A stretch of 64,000 nucleotides of DNA from Antennarius striatus (Eukaryota > Chordata > Actinopteri > Lophiiformes > Antennariidae), in NCBI RefSeq assembly GCF_040054535.1, contig NC_090792.1, forward strand, positions 1,783,001 to 1,847,000, in the 5' to 3' direction. Below, piece by piece: positions 1 to 17,228 of the stretch. The notes below the pieces were generated by a model. It was given only the letters and a program-made list of their open reading frames with translations. It was not told the DNA's origin and ran no database searches. Both the position numbers and the translations under genes were made by a program. Position 1 is the stretch's first letter; each line of letters begins with the position of its first letter.

Positions 1-699
1 GGAAAGACTGAGCTTAAACAGGAGGCATCAGAGAGATGGCAACAGTTTAGCTTGAGATTTAATAAAGCAGGGTGAACAATAGGAACAGGTACTAGAATTA
101 TGATAGAGTTTAAGAGTATAGCACAATGAAAGGTCCTTTACAACATTAACTTTTTATTAGTCAGATAGTAATAAACTGGATTTAAATTATAATTGTGACA
201 TTATTCCTCTCTTTATTTCTAGGCACGGCTCCACAGTCCAGAGAGTCCAAATTCCCTCTGACGTTTCCTCTGAGATCAAACTGAACTCTATTTTAGCCTG
301 AAACTCTTTCACTAAAAATGTGTTCAATTTCTCTTGAATAGTGATTTTCAACCTTTTTTGAGCCCCAGCACATTTTTTACATTCACAAAATCCTGGGGGA
401 CACCACCGACCGAAATCACACAAAATGAGACTCTAACCCAGTACATACAACACTGTCACACCTCCGTGTCGTGTAATGGTGAACAAAGATGACAACCATT
501 GGACTTCTTAGCAAGTTTTATTCTGGCAGTAATAGTAGAAAAACACACACAAATCTCTTCCTCAACAGCTCTGAGTTTATGTGGTTGAAAACGGGAGCAA
601 TATCAAAATAGCTTTGTTGGCGAAAATGGGGAACGATAACCAGAAACTGTCCAAAGGAAGATCAGCAAAGGTCATCCTTAAACCACGGTCTTGTTTCAG

Positions 700-830
700 T
701 TCAATTGTGCTTCAATGTTCCAAGATCGGTGGATCGATTCCCACCCCCGCCCGCCCGGGAGCATGAGCTGACAGGGGGAGACGTCAGCTCCCCTCCCAAG
801 CACTGACAAGGCATGCATATATACCTGTAT
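700..830 (+). repeat. SINE-like fragment with tRNA B-box-like sequence
   Basis: A B-box-like motif at 730-744 is followed by a GC-rich segment, GAGCATGAGCTGACAGGGGG. A close relative of that segment occurs at 42945-42975, inside a LINE remnant, where it is followed by the fish-repeat phrase CACTGCCGAGGCGCCCTTGA. The shared segment supports a dispersed SINE-like family. The limits are approximate, and the A-box was not clearly identified. Confidence 0.4.
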
Positions 831-1069
831 ATACTGTATGTATGCATGCAACTACTAACCTGTGTGTAGAGTGGAATCTTAATTTTCCTTCGCGGATTAA
901 TACAGTTACTACAATTTTTAAAAATTAAAGCAGCCATTGTATTTAATGGTATATTTTGCACCACTAGCTTGCGCTTTTATATCCACATGTAATTACACAC
1001 ATTAATTGTTCATCAGTGATACCTGTTCATGTGTCTCTGATGTGCACATCACTCAGTCTGAGGACTATT

Positions 1070-1188
1070 TACAGGATTTTCCGCACAAAACCTTTAATTT
1101 TCTCAAAAACTGATAGTGCACCTTAAATACGAAGAATTTTAAAATAGGCCATTTATTGAAGGTGCGCCTTATAGTGCAGTAAACTAAC
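1070..1188. repeat. Foldback MITE (family C), copy 1, degraded
   Basis: The left end reads GGATTTTCCGCAC and the right end GGTGCGCCTTATAGTGC. These match the terminal inverted repeats of better copies at 37399-37562, 40496-40652, 54413-54648 and 58565-59384. The internal phrase TTTAATTTTCTCAAAAACTG is also shared. No coding capacity is seen, so this is a non-autonomous palindromic element. Confidence 0.7.
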
Positions 1189-2489
1189 ACTGGCTGTAGC
1201 TCCATGTGCAGACCCTAACCCTAACCCTAACTGACATCATCATCGTCCACTGATCTCAGAAACCACAAGCGTTGAAACCTTAGAGAGGCCTTTTTATTAT
1301 TTTCTGTAGGATTTGATTCACACGTTAAACTGTCCACTGGTGGACGCACACACAATGTTCACAGTGGTTTCACATAAAAGCACTTCTTATTTGAACATAT
1401 ACCACACATGCCAAACTGCGCACATGCTCTGTGGAAGAAATCTGCCTCACAGAAGGAAAACAGTTAACAAACGTGTGATTAATAGACATGAGTTGTGCAC
1501 AAGATGAGTCCTGTCTGTGGTTTTAACTTATAGCAGCAGTACGGCTGTGAGGTAGCCCTGGACATCTCTAGTCAACACACACATGGCAGAAAGAGGCTGA
1601 TTGATCAAAAAGTTGAGTCATTCTCTAACAAGTTTCCTGGTGCTCAAAGAAAAGTTGGCATCATTAAGTAAAATACAGTCAGATTTGATTCAAGCCCCCA
1701 TTGATAGTCAGGTAATGTTCCTTCATCTACAAATATTTCTGAAACTTTCAAGCATTGAAACATTCTAGGAAGTAAATTGAGAAGGTGGAAATTATTGTTT
1801 TATGTGTCGATGTCATTTTTTTTTAAAAACTGAAATAAAAAATAATTTAAGTCTCCAAAACCGATCTGTGATCAAACTGAGGTTGAAAGTTTTGCTTGCA
1901 TGTAAAGTGTAACAATAAAAAATACCGAGGCACACATATTTCATAAGCATTCAAGTAAAGATGCAGGGACAAATCCATCTGTTCAACTCAGACTACAATA
2001 TCTGGACTTCTAGACAGTTGCATTGTGGGTATTTCATGATATTTTTTTTTTTTTAAATATTCTTTGCTTTTAAAGAAAGCATCATCTTGACGTGAATAAG
2101 AATGCTTTTGTAATTCTGTTCAACAGTGAATGTATAGGAAACTGGCCATTTCTGGAAATGCCTACATCATATTTCTAATATTAATATGCTGCATTTACAA
2201 ATGGAATTATATGAGGTCTTTTTTAGCAGAGGCTACTATAAATGTTCAATATAATTCAAAATGCACTAAATCCGTTCAGTTAAACCCTTCTGTCACCTCT
2301 GGATCCTTAAGGTGTGCTCCAAAATATTTCAGCAACCAACATTATTTTACTCTATATCAGGTAAACAATTAAAATACTTAAAAATATAGCATCTAAATTT
2401 CATTGAAGAACATATCAACTGAAGAAAGACATGAGCAGATAAAATGAATATTTTTATGCGCGTATTAAAAGAACATTTCCTCCAGAATG

Positions 2490-3821
2490 TCACAGACTGG
2501 TGTCGGCTGTTTTCATCTTCACAGCTTTGACAGAGTTGTCAAATCTTGCAATTTCAGGATGGGCGTCCCTACAGAAGAACACAGTGGGGTTCTTGCAGGC
2601 CCACATGGCCCCCTCCCCTCCCCCACCTCCCTTCTCTGGACTAGAAATGCTCTTGTTATTCATTCCTACACGATTGGCACACTGGTCCCTCGTCCTCTCT
2701 GCTTGATTCATCCGAATCTCACGGTTGTGGGATTGGCTGGTGAGGTACGCCGCGATGTTTCTGGTCCGATAGCCCTCCTCTCTGCTCCGCCCCAGGAAAA
2801 TGGAGATATTAGGATTCCTTAAAGCGTAGATCAGAGGGTTTATGGCTCCGTTCGCCCACGCAAGCCAGATGGTTATCGTGTCCATCGCGGGGCTGAAAGT
2901 GTAGTCCCACACGGCCGCGATCAACCCCATCAAACAATACGGCCCCCAACATAAAATAATGAAAACGATCATGATCAGAACCGTGGTGGCCGTTCGCATT
3001 TCGCTGTAAAATCGAAGCAAGTATGCGTAAGTCGTGACCGGTCTGACTCGGATCTCGGAGAGCCGAACCGTCTTACAGATGTTATAATGACAGAAACACA
3101 TGAGGGAGAAAGGAAGTAAGTAACATACAACAATCAGACAGATGCTATAAGTGGCCCCCATGTGTGAGGTGCCAGAATGGAACACGTACATACAATGGTA
3201 GAAACCTTTCTTATGGATTTCCGTAGGCGTCGGCAGCAACAGATACCAAGGTAGAGAGAAAATGATGGCCGTCAGCCAGACGGCTATCAACAGCTGGGCG
3301 GCTTTCTGACGCCCTATTTTAGCCTGAGGCTGTCTGACAATGGCGTAGTATCTATCAAAGGATATCAGCGTCATAGTCAGAGTGGAGATGATCCCGAAAC
3401 AAGTGTTGAAGAAGCCGTTTGCCACGCAGAAGTGACTGTGGAACATCCAGACGCCGTCCTTACTGAAGAGCATGACGAAGGAGAACGGCAGACACAGCAC
3501 GGCCGTCAGGAAGTCGGCCAACGACAGCGACATGATGAAGGCGTTGGTAACCGTTCGCAGCTGTCTGTGTTTGACGATGATGAGGATGACGGCCGAGTTG
3601 CCGAGGCTCGACAGGAGAAATATGGCGAGGAGGACGAGGGCTTGAGCTGCCACCGCGACGCCGCCGTAGACGGAGCTGCTCTCCGCCACGCCGAGAGCCG
3701 ACGCGGTCGACACGCCGTGGATAGGACCGAGGTCGCTCCTTCGTTGGTCTGTGGACGATGAAAGGTTTCCTGTGGTTCCCAGTGTGGCCTCTGTGGTGGA
3801 GGTCACCATAGCAGTCACCAT
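2490..3821 (-). CDS. gpr135: Orphan class A GPCR, GPR135 orthologue
   Basis: A single coding exon encodes a 443-residue seven-transmembrane receptor. Family features include GVAVAAQALVLLAIFLLSSL in TM1, IVKHRQLRTVTNAF in the first intracellular loop, a DRY box (SFDRYYAIV), MCFCHYNICKTVRLS after TM5, CWGPY in TM6, NPLIY in TM7, REEGYRTRN after TM7 and a C-terminal DTSL. The last is a possible PDZ-binding end. These features match vertebrate GPR135, an orphan receptor of the plasma/endosomal membrane with reported melatonin-receptor-like features. The start is placed at 3821 because an acceptor-like CTCTAG lies just upstream (intron side near 3832), implying a 5' UTR intron; a second Met follows four codons later. 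The N-terminus is Ser/Thr-rich and has an NLS glycosylation sequon. The human protein is about 494 residues, so this N-terminus is shorter. Confidence 0.95.
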   Translation of the reverse strand: MVTAMVTSTTEATLGTTGNLSSSTDQRRSDLGPIHGVSTASALGVAESSSVYGGVAVAAQALVLLAIFLLSSLGNSAVILIIVKHRQLRTVTNAFIMSLSLADFLTAVLCLPFSFVMLFSKDGVWMFHSHFCVANGFFNTCFGIISTLTMTLISFDRYYAIVRQPQAKIGRQKAAQLLIAVWLTAIIFSLPWYLLLPTPTEIHKKGFYHCMYVFHSGTSHMGATYSICLIVVCYLLPFSLMCFCHYNICKTVRLSEIRVRPVTTYAYLLRFYSEMRTATTVLIMIVFIILCWGPYCLMGLIAAVWDYTFSPAMDTITIWLAWANGAINPLIYALRNPNISIFLGRSREEGYRTRNIAAYLTSQSHNREIRMNQAERTRDQCANRVGMNNKSISSPEKGGGGGEGAMWACKNPTVFFCRDAHPEIARFDNSVKAVKMKTADTSL

Positions 3822-4969
3822 GGAAAGAATCCTAGAGCCAAGACAGGGGAGACGGGGATGAATTATAACGGTCAACCACGAATAACAACGATAAGATCTA
3901 ATGCTGGAGACATTACAGAAAGAGGAGGTCAGCTCCTGCAAGTCTCTCTTTTCAGTCACTCTCCAGCTGCCCTCAGAAATAAAAGCATGAAATATCCTAA
4001 AAATATACGTATATCGAATAGTTTAGATTAAGGAGGATTTTATATATACACATATATAAATGTTTTTTTAAAAATGCATGAATAACACATACTTAGAATG
4101 TTGATTAATCTATGAGGAATTTTAGAGTAAAAATTTCACACACAAAAAGACCAAAGTTCTAACCCACAACCAGGTGAGTCACAGGCCGACTGACCTTACA
4201 GTATCTGAGGCAGTTCCCAGCTGGTCACCGAAGCCTTGACCTGAGCTGTCAGCTGGATGTCTGCTGCTGACGCCCTGCAGGGCTGTGCTGACCGGTGGAT
4301 CCATCGATACGGCCCAGAAGCAGGACGAGAAAACTCCGTCTCAGTCAGAGCCATACAGCGATCAGTCGTTCTATGTCGGTTTCATGGACTTGGACGGTCG
4401 TTTCATCACCTCCAGTTGCATTAGCGGGAGAATGAAAGGGACAAGGAGAGTCATGCATGTCTTACAGGCTTGTCAGAATGATGAACCATACTGTTGTAAC
4501 GGTTTAAAACCTTCTCATGTAAAAAAAAAAAGTGTTATAAATAACACTTAAGCATTTATGACAATATTTTATATTGTCATAAATTCTATAGAGATCTGCA
4601 GTGACAGGGTTTCATTATCTGCCCAAATATATAATATTTGAGCAGATCTGACCTCAAATAAATAATATTCAATCATTAACAAAAAAGTTTCATTATTTCC
4701 ACTGGTAATTGGCGTCTATACGTTTATCACCCTTGTTGTTCAACAGCATTAAATTGTATTTATTGTAATATCACAAACGGACAGACTTATGTCGTCTGCA
4801 TAGAAACACAAGGGGCAACGCCGCGCTAGAGACAAAGGAACAGATAATACACAACTAAGCAGACATGCAATTCCAGATCAAAAACGAATGAATGGATAAA
4901 ATGCAGAAAAAGCTGAAATAAAAAAAACTAAAGACGTTGGGCACACATGAATGACTGGTTTTACTGGTT

Positions 4970-5640
4970 TTAATGCGGCGCCGCGTTTTACGCGTTGCTT
5001 TACGCATCAGGTTCTGCGGTGCGCAGGCAGCTGTTCACACACAGCTGTTAGCATCTGGTTGGTGCCAAGAAGGGCTCGAAAAACACGTTACTGTCTCGTT
5101 TACTTTTTATTTTCCTATCACAAATAGTTAAATGAGTCACCCTGAAGTTGGACCTCTGTTGAAATGCCGTGGAGACGTGGCCTCCATCCCTTTAGCTCCA
5201 CAGGAGCTGCGTGTTCGCCAGATGCCCGCACACCGGAGCTCCGATCGGGGTGAATTCCGCCGTGATGTCCGGACGTTTCGCATCTAATACCGTCCAGCCA
5301 CACTCGTCCATGACGGCAACGTATCTCGTATCGTTCCGGTCCAGTCGTCACCCTGAAAGCCGCCGTTATGATGCGTTCGGTCCCGCTGCTGGAGGAGACA
5401 GACGGCCGCCCCGGTGGAGACACGATCCGCGCAGTTTGCGGGACTTTGTTCCGCTATTTCCGGTGGAATCCCTTAAATGTCACCGAAAAGAACGCAGAAC
5501 ATCTCAGCATCTGTTTAAAGACCCCTTTTTCTCTAATTGTTCCTGTTCTGCTTCTTCTTCTTGATCTTGTTTTTCTTCTTCGTCTTCTTTTGGCTGAGCT
5601 GCTGAGCGTCTCCACAAGGGGGCGCTATGGTGTGCAGTGT
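4970..5640. promoter_or_regulatory. GC/CpG-rich segment, possible CpG island or unrecognised first exon
   Basis: Base composition changes sharply here from AT-rich flanks to CpG-dense sequence, with several open but short frames on both strands (for example minus strand 5118-5423). None of the translations matched a family I know. Because the segment lies between divergent gpr135 and jkamp, a promoter-associated CpG island or the first exon of an unrecognised gene are both possible. The strand is unknown. Confidence 0.35.
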
Positions 5641-5694
5641 GTTTAACTCTTGGATGCACAAGTTACCAATACTACCAGGGGTGTCACACTCATT

Positions 5695-5945
5695 GTCACT
5701 GAGAGAGTAGAGTATAACTTTATTGATCCTTTACGGGGGTTCCGTCAGGGAAATTAACAGATCAGCGTCACGGCTGTCCTCAAAGGGCCCGATGTAACTA
5801 ATTAATGGAACTAAATGTTCTTCTTCTTCTTCTCCTTTCGGCTTTTCCCTTCAGGGGTCGCCACAGCGAATCAGTGTCCTCCATCTAACCCTGTCTTCTG
5901 CATCCTCTTTTTTTTCCACACCAACTACCTTCATGTCCTCTTTCA
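5695..5945 (-). repeat. LINE 3'-end fragments (Rex1-like tail plus RTE-type 3' UTR)
   Basis: The segment 5702-5760 (GTATAACTTTATTGATCC and on to TCCGTCAGGGAAATTAA) has a counterpart at 51490-51545. The segment 5836-5945 (CTTTCGGCTTTTCCCTTCAG, then GGGGTCGCCACAGCGAATCA) is repeated at 17917-18028 and 42070-42190. The last copy is continuous with an RTE-type reverse transcriptase on the minus strand, so these pieces are read as minus-strand LINE 3' ends. The assignment of the first piece to Rex1 is a guess. Confidence 0.6.
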
Positions 5946-6453
5946 CTACAATAAAGGTAACTAAATGTAACCCAATGTACTGTAAAATAAATGTAACTAT
6001 TCCTTAATGTTAAATAACTCATTCATTCATTCATTCATTCATTCATAAATCCTTCTAATTTGTCAGGTTATTAAACCCACAGAACTCCATCAATCAAGGA
6101 TCAAAATATCAATGAATAAAGAAAAAAATCACAGAAATATATATATGCATGTGAGTGACTATAGTGTGCTTCTAATTTCCCTTCGGGGACTACAAGAGTA
6201 TATAAAATACAAAAATCTATTAAAAAATAAAAAAAGGAAAAAGAAAATGACAGGACGTTGTAGTGACTAGATAATTCCACAAGGTGGCGGTAATGCGACA
6301 CAGAGGGTACAAGCGGCCATTCGGCGAAGAAGAAGAAGCGGAACCAGAAGAAGAAGAAGAAGCATTAATTCTGCGTTCCGGTTTTTGCTCCGATATAAAA
6401 ATACAGTATGATGAACACAACGTGACTTTATTCACAAGATACTAGTTGACACG

Positions 6454-10061
<3,608 letters not shown>

Positions 10062-12334
10062 GCTCAGCGCCCGGCGGCACCGACGTGGAGGACATCTGAC
10101 AGCTGGAAGTTAACGGGTTATATTTATTCCAGTGAAGATAAATCTTCAGTGAGAACGAGCATCCTATTGAACAGTCTGCATCACTAGTCCACATGTTGTG
10201 TATGTATATAGATAGACATGTTTTATATGTATATAGAGAAACCAGGAAACTAGAGCAGCTGTTGGTGTCATGCTAACGTATGGCTTCAGCAGTCGCTGCA
10301 TTGTGTGTATTTATCTGCTTTTTAATTGGGCATTTTTTTCATCAGTTCAGGAAATCTTTGATTTGTAATCAGTGTGGTTATTGATTAACCGTGAGGAAAA
10401 TAACTGAACCCTGATCAGATCGAACAGTTAGAGGAGAATTAAATGAGGTTTCATTCACACTCCTGATGTGAATGCTGAAATGATCTCACGCTGAAGCGTC
10501 CGCTCTGCTCAGATCGATGTTGGTTTGAATCTGTGATCTGTACTGTCTCGTCAATGACTCCAAATATAAGCGAATTCTCCTGCCTACAAACTGCGTGCGT
10601 TAATTCTTTCATTTTTAAAACCAGTTTCTTCCGCTGTCGTTGGGTTTGCTGGAGCCAATCCCAGCGGACTTGGGGCGTGAGGCAGGGTACACTCCCGGTG
10701 TGACGCCAGTGCACCGCAGAACCACATATAGACAAACACACACTCACCTACGGGCAATTTGAGACCGTGGTATAGGCATTGGTGTTCAGGGAAATGTTTC
10801 ATTCCATTATATATAAAATCAGTATAAACAAAAGACCCAATTCTTTCAAATATTATTAATAAAATTGAGTTTAGCTCATGAAAAGTGGGAGCAAAAGTTT
10901 TTTGCTCAGTGTATGAAGTCAGGTCTGTAAATATTGGGCTGTTGACACAATTCTCATGTATTTACCAACTTTCTGTGGGTCTTTCCAGGTCTTTGGGTGT
11001 TGCTGAGCTCATAGTGTAACCTTTCTTTTGAGAAAATAGCCTACCCCCTGTCCATGAAGTAGGTTTTTAGTTAACTGTGTCATTACTTTTGATTCCCTGG
11101 GGAAAAAAAGTAAAGCACATAAAGAGTGTTGTAATTTCTATGCTGTTCAGCTAATTTTGATGCAAAGATCCTTAAATTAAAGGTGAAAGTCCATCAGTTT
11201 ATGTAACATACTGTATATATGCACAGGTGAAGTATGCATGTCTAGTGGTTGATAGAAAATGTGTGGGTTTTTAAATAATTTAAAGGATTTAGGGGCTTTT
11301 TACAAACTGGAGCAGATTAAAATTATTTTGATTAGAGTTCAAATTCGTTTGAGTTACAAGAAGTTCAACTTACAAACTCAGACACGGATCGAATTAAACC
11401 TATATCTCAAGGTACTACTCTGTATGTATGTGTGTTGGTGTATAATATGTATAATGTTTACATAGTTGTATGTGTAAAATTCTTCATGTAATGAATTATT
11501 GTGTGATTTTGTTGTTATCTGATGGAATATTCAAATTTTTGAGATGTGGAATTCCGACTGTAAGCCAAAAATCATCAAAATTTCAAGAAATAAAGGCTTG
11601 AAATATTTCACTTTGTGTAAATGAATCAATACATGGGTTTCACTTTTTTAAATGAGTAATAAAAAATATCGACCCATTTCATGTTATTCTAATCTAAAGA
11701 GATGTATCCATGTAACCAAAAGATGCCATGATACTTGCTTCAAAACTACAGTTTTCTGACATTCTCTACTACAGAATTGCATAACCTTTGTGGAAAAGTG
11801 GGGCAGCATAACAAAAATTAAGATCACTGATCCTCAGTAGAGACCCACAGTATGCCATATTAATTTACAGAATGCGTAAAATATAAAGATATTTATGGAA
11901 ACAAGATTATAGATCATGGTAGACCAGTGCATCAGTATAAAGTCTGGTGCTTTAAATTTGCAGGTTACATTATTGTGCATAACAATAACACAATGTATGT
12001 TAGCTTGTTTTAAAATCAATTTAATTCTGAAGCCTGAGTTAACAAGAAATGATCATTCCTCGCAATAAAATCCTGTTCCCTGATCAATAACATTGAGTCA
12101 AGCTACCGATAGCAGCAGCAGTCATTTTACAGAGGCTGGAGGGGCTCTTGTCAGGATACTGATGAAGTGATTTCCAGCAAAAATATCTTTAAAGCATGTC
12201 CACAAACAGGCTAAGTTGCCATTGCCAGTTTAATACAGTCTCCCCTCAGCTAAAAGCACAAACCCACTGCAGATTCTGAACCAAAAATGCTGCATGAGTA
12301 GCCAAACAAACAGCCGGCGTCGCCCTGGTGATCG
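10062..12334. other. jkamp 3' UTR and intergenic DNA
   Basis: jkamp and fam241a are convergent here. The first kilobase is probably jkamp 3' UTR; an AATAAA near 10854-10860 is a possible poly(A) signal. A Tc1-like fragment (TCTGTAAATATTGGGCTGTT) lies near 10924-10943; a related TCCATAAATATTGGGACATG occurs near 36455. The rest is AT-rich with no recognisable gene. Confidence 0.55.
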
Positions 12335-14152
<1,818 letters not shown>

Positions 14153-16586
14153 TTTACTGCTAGTCGCAAACTTTCATGAATCAAAACACACGAATGAGGG
14201 GATCGTGGAGAACCGCCTCTTTGTCCGTCCCCGTGTTCCTATTGGCTGAAGCTTTGCTACGTAACGGTGTAAGGCCCGCCCACACACGCACAAGCATACA
14301 TTATTATTTCCTCTTCGTCAGAAAGTTATTCATGCTGTTCTCGCAGAGAAACTGATTTTCAATGCTTCCTAGTTCCAGGTCTAAATGTATAATTTCAGAA
14401 AACAGTGAAAATTCACATCAGGGATTCATTGTCCATGCACTTTAACTCCAGTTTATGTAGATTTATTAAGAATCAATGATTCGCAAATATTCATTGTGGC
14501 AAGGACAGGCTTCAAAGCTCAATACGTAGACAAAAACAGATCGTGTATATGTCTTATCTGCATTTTTATTTTGATTTATTTTAAAGTAATTTGTATCAAA
14601 AGTGAACAGAGCACAACTTTTAATGGAACCATATCCCTCTTGGGTATTCCTAACAATTCCCAAGAAACTGATTTGGTTAAATTGAGAGCAAACCTTCCTG
14701 TTCAAATGATCAAAAATAAAAGAAATCTCATCACACACATCTCTTGTAGTTTTCAAGTTTGCCGATCAGTTTGGAACTGATCCTGGCTTTTGATTGGTGT
14801 GGAGTCTCGTAGACGATTAATGGATCAGGATTTCTGAAATGCTTCCCACATGTGTCACAACTGTAGGGTTTTTCACCTGTGTGGATTGTCATGAGTCTTT
14901 CCCCCTAAATCAGAAGTACTTCAGATGCTGCTGTTCTGGCCTGATGGCCTGAATGCTGCTCTCTGTGTGTCTTCCTCGCTGCACTGCGACCACAAACAAT
15001 CACATTCATATTCGACTTGAATTTTTTCAGTATTTGTGACAAAAATATTGGGAGTTGAGGATCCACATCTGATAACTGTTTTTGTTGATATAAGCTATTG
15101 TTTCTCTGTCCATGTTGGCAATCCATAGTCTGTCTTGGAAATACATAAGAATATTTTATCAAAACTTAACACTGTTCCAGAAACCTAAATGTCACACTTC
15201 AAACATAACATTTAACTTGAACACTGCTTTTATCAGTGAAACAATTTTGTAAACTGAATCAAAAGCGTGCATGCTGCACTTCATGAGTTTTAGACTACAG
15301 TATAGGAATAGTTTTGACATTTTGACAGCGACCACTGGAGACTGGTCACCTGGACCAGGAGAAGTGTGAAAAATATGTATGTGACACCTACATATGTACG
15401 TTCACAATTGTATTCATTTAAAGAACTGCTAGTTGAAAGGACAGAATCTAATTGTTGGAATGGGTTTAAGTTATTTCTAACGTGCTGTTACGCACTTCTA
15501 TCACTAGAGGGAGTCTCTGTCTAAGTGAGCGGTAGATGCGATCCTGGTATCTGCTTGGTTTTTCCTGATCAGTGTTAAGTTTTCTTTTCCTGCCCTTCAG
15601 ATGTTATCAATCATCCAATCATTTGAGCTAATACCACAATAAACTACTGACAAAACTAAAAACTGCTGGTAGTTCTGAAATTCAAACAGCTACAGTTGGT
15701 CGTCTTGTGTTCTCTGCAATGTTCCCATACAGAAAATTGCAAACAATTCAAAGCATTTCCAACATTCAGTATCAGTGATGCCTGTCTGGTGTAAATTCTA
15801 CTCGCTTGCTAAAATGGAAAGCCGCTTATAGGAACAAGAGTTTAAATTCTTTCTTTAACTTAAAATTGATTACAAGATGTGTCAACAACTGGCAAAAACA
15901 ACATTCAAATTATAATAATTAACACAAACACCAGATCTGGAGTTTAACAAATCAGTTGGCGCTAAAGCCGTTCATTAAGCTTTGATCTAGCAGATCCAGA
16001 CTCATTCTAGTCAGGTTCTATAATCTAGAGATCATCTACATTAGGGTACACCCCTGATGAGATGCCAGCTCATTGCAAGGCCACGTGAAAGACAGATCAC
16101 TCACACTACCACTAACGGACGATTTAAAGTGAACATTTCATCTAAAGTGCATGTTTTTAGTAGTGGGACGAATCCAGAGAACCTGGAGAGAATCCAGGCA
16201 GATGTGGGGAGAACATACAGTATAAAGTTCACACAGAAGGTTAGTCCAGGTGGACTCCAACCCAAGACCTTCTTGCTGTGAGGTAACCTCATTACTGTAA
16301 AACAAGTCCTCTCAGGATAATGAAACACTGTATTCAGATTTCCAATAAGAATTCATTACTCCTTGTCACTGAAAACAGTAGAAAACTTTATCTAATTGAA
16401 GAAATTATAATTAAATTAAAATCAAAGAACTTTTAGGATCTCTATGCGCATTCATTTAAATCATTTCAAATAGTTTATCTGTGAATCCTGCATTAAAACA
16501 TTATACTAATACAATCCTGCTTGTTTGCATGTGATCTTGTGAGTTTTGTCAGTCGGTGTGCAGAATAAATTTTTTCCAAAGAGCTT
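14153..16586. other. Intergenic DNA with zinc-finger remnant
   Basis: Apart from the C2H2 remnant at 14768-14905, no gene is recognisable. The DNA is AT-rich, with open frames at 14466-14780 and 14905-15162 that show no family features. The segment 16026-16280 has the look of an old retroelement but was not assigned. Confidence 0.5.
14768..14905 (-). pseudogene. Remnant of a C2H2 zinc-finger exon
   Basis: On the minus strand, one clear linker and half-finger read IHTGEKPYSCDTCGKHFRN. The finger then loses its His pair (PDPLIVYETPHQ) and runs to a stop. Upstream in the same frame a stop precedes the linker within four codons, so no intact array exists. The unit resembles the gene at 16587-17228 on the same strand (CGKHFR in both). 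A decayed paralogue or a severed 3' part of that gene are both possible. Confidence 0.7.
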
Positions 16587-17228
16587 TCAAAGGTTGATCT
16601 TCTCACCAGTGTGTGCGTATCTGATGTGGACCGTCAATCCACCCGTGTATCTGAAATGTTTCCCACACATTTTACAGCTGTTAGGATTCACACCTGTGTG
16701 GATTCTCATGTGCTTTTTCAAATTGCTCTTTGTTCTTATATGTTTCCCACATATTTTACACTTGTGAGGCTTCTCCCCTGTGTGGACGCTCGTGTGAACG
16801 GACAGGTTCCACTTGCGTGCAAAACCTTTACCACATGTTGTGCAAACATGTGGCCTATCGCTTCCATTGCTTCTACAATGGGACTGAGACGTGGGTTCAA
16901 ACTCCGCATGTGTTCCACATCTTTCGCTGCTCTTCTCATGACTGACTGACATCTGAGAGGCATCAGCCTGCAGCAGGAGGTCAGCGCCTGCTGCTCCCAC
17001 CACAGAGATTATTACTGGCATGTTGACAACAGACTCTTCCTGTTCCAAACTTTCATCAGGTTTCAGGTACAGAGTCTGGGATTCACTGTGATTTTGTCCT
17101 GAAGTAGGATCCAACATACAGGAGTCAGCCTCTTGCTTCAGGCCGGGCTGCTCTCCCTCCTGGCGGATGACAACTTCCTCCTGCTCCTCTTTCACTTGTG
17201 GACTTTCTGGCTGCTTTTTGATCATGTC
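16587..17228 (-). CDS. C2H2 zinc-finger protein, three fingers, main exon
   Basis: The open exon reads 212 residues from the Met at 17225; an acceptor (GGAAACAG) ends at 17229, so an upstream exon probably supplies the true start. The N-terminal half is acidic and Gln/Glu-rich (VKEEQEEVVIRQEGEQPGLK, SLEQEESV), as in many fish zinc-finger genes. Three fingers follow at roughly residues 126-208: CTTCGKGFARKWNLSVHTSVH, CKICGKHIRTKSNLKKHMRIH and CKMCGKHFRYTGGLTVHIRY plus AH, joined by TGEKP-like linkers, of which the second is changed to TGVNP. It should be a nuclear DNA-binding protein. Three fingers is few for this family, so a truncated member is possible. No orthologue is assigned. Confidence 0.8.
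   Translation of the reverse strand, partial: DMIKKQPESPQVKEEQEEVVIRQEGEQPGLKQEADSCMLDPTSGQNHSESQTLYLKPDESLEQEESVVNMPVIISVVGAAGADLLLQADASQMSVSHEKSSERCGTHAEFEPTSQSHCRSNGSDRPHVCTTCGKGFARKWNLSVHTSVHTGEKPHKCKICGKHIRTKSNLKKHMRIHTGVNPNSCKMCGKHFRYTGGLTVHIRYAHTGEKINL

Larger units (their letters stand above)
1..2489. other. Intergenic, repeat-rich DNA 3' of gpr135
   Basis: No protein family is recognisable here in any frame. The stretch is AT-rich. A SINE-like unit lies near 700-830: a B-box-like sequence (GGATCGATTCCCACC, 730-744) is followed by a GAGCTGAC..GACGTCAGCTC segment that recurs at 42950-42970. A foldback MITE remnant lies at 1070-1188. Three CCCTAA units are at 1213-1230. The segment nearest 2489 is probably the gpr135 3' UTR, but no convincing poly(A) signal was fixed. 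Confidence 0.6.
3822..6453. other. Intergenic region between gpr135 and jkamp (head to head)
   Basis: The two genes are divergent, so this stretch should hold both promoters. An open frame at 4285-4551 has no recognisable family and is not called. The segment 4970-5640 is markedly GC/CpG-rich (for example GCGGCGCCGCG at 4976-4986) and may be a CpG island or an unrecognised first exon. LINE/SINE 3'-tail pieces follow at 5695-5945, and a (CATT)n run is near 6020-6045. GAA-rich sequence and a CCGGTTT/TTCCGG context near 6320-6390 lie just upstream of jkamp. Confidence 0.6.

Noticed and set aside
1213-1230. Three CCCTAA units resembling telomeric DNA
   Set aside because: Only 18 bases, in AT-rich unique sequence; too short to argue for an interstitial telomere or a fusion point.
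3432-3761. 109-codon frame on the plus strand over gpr135
   Set aside because: It is the antisense of the receptor's TM1-TM3 coding region and has no recognisable domain.
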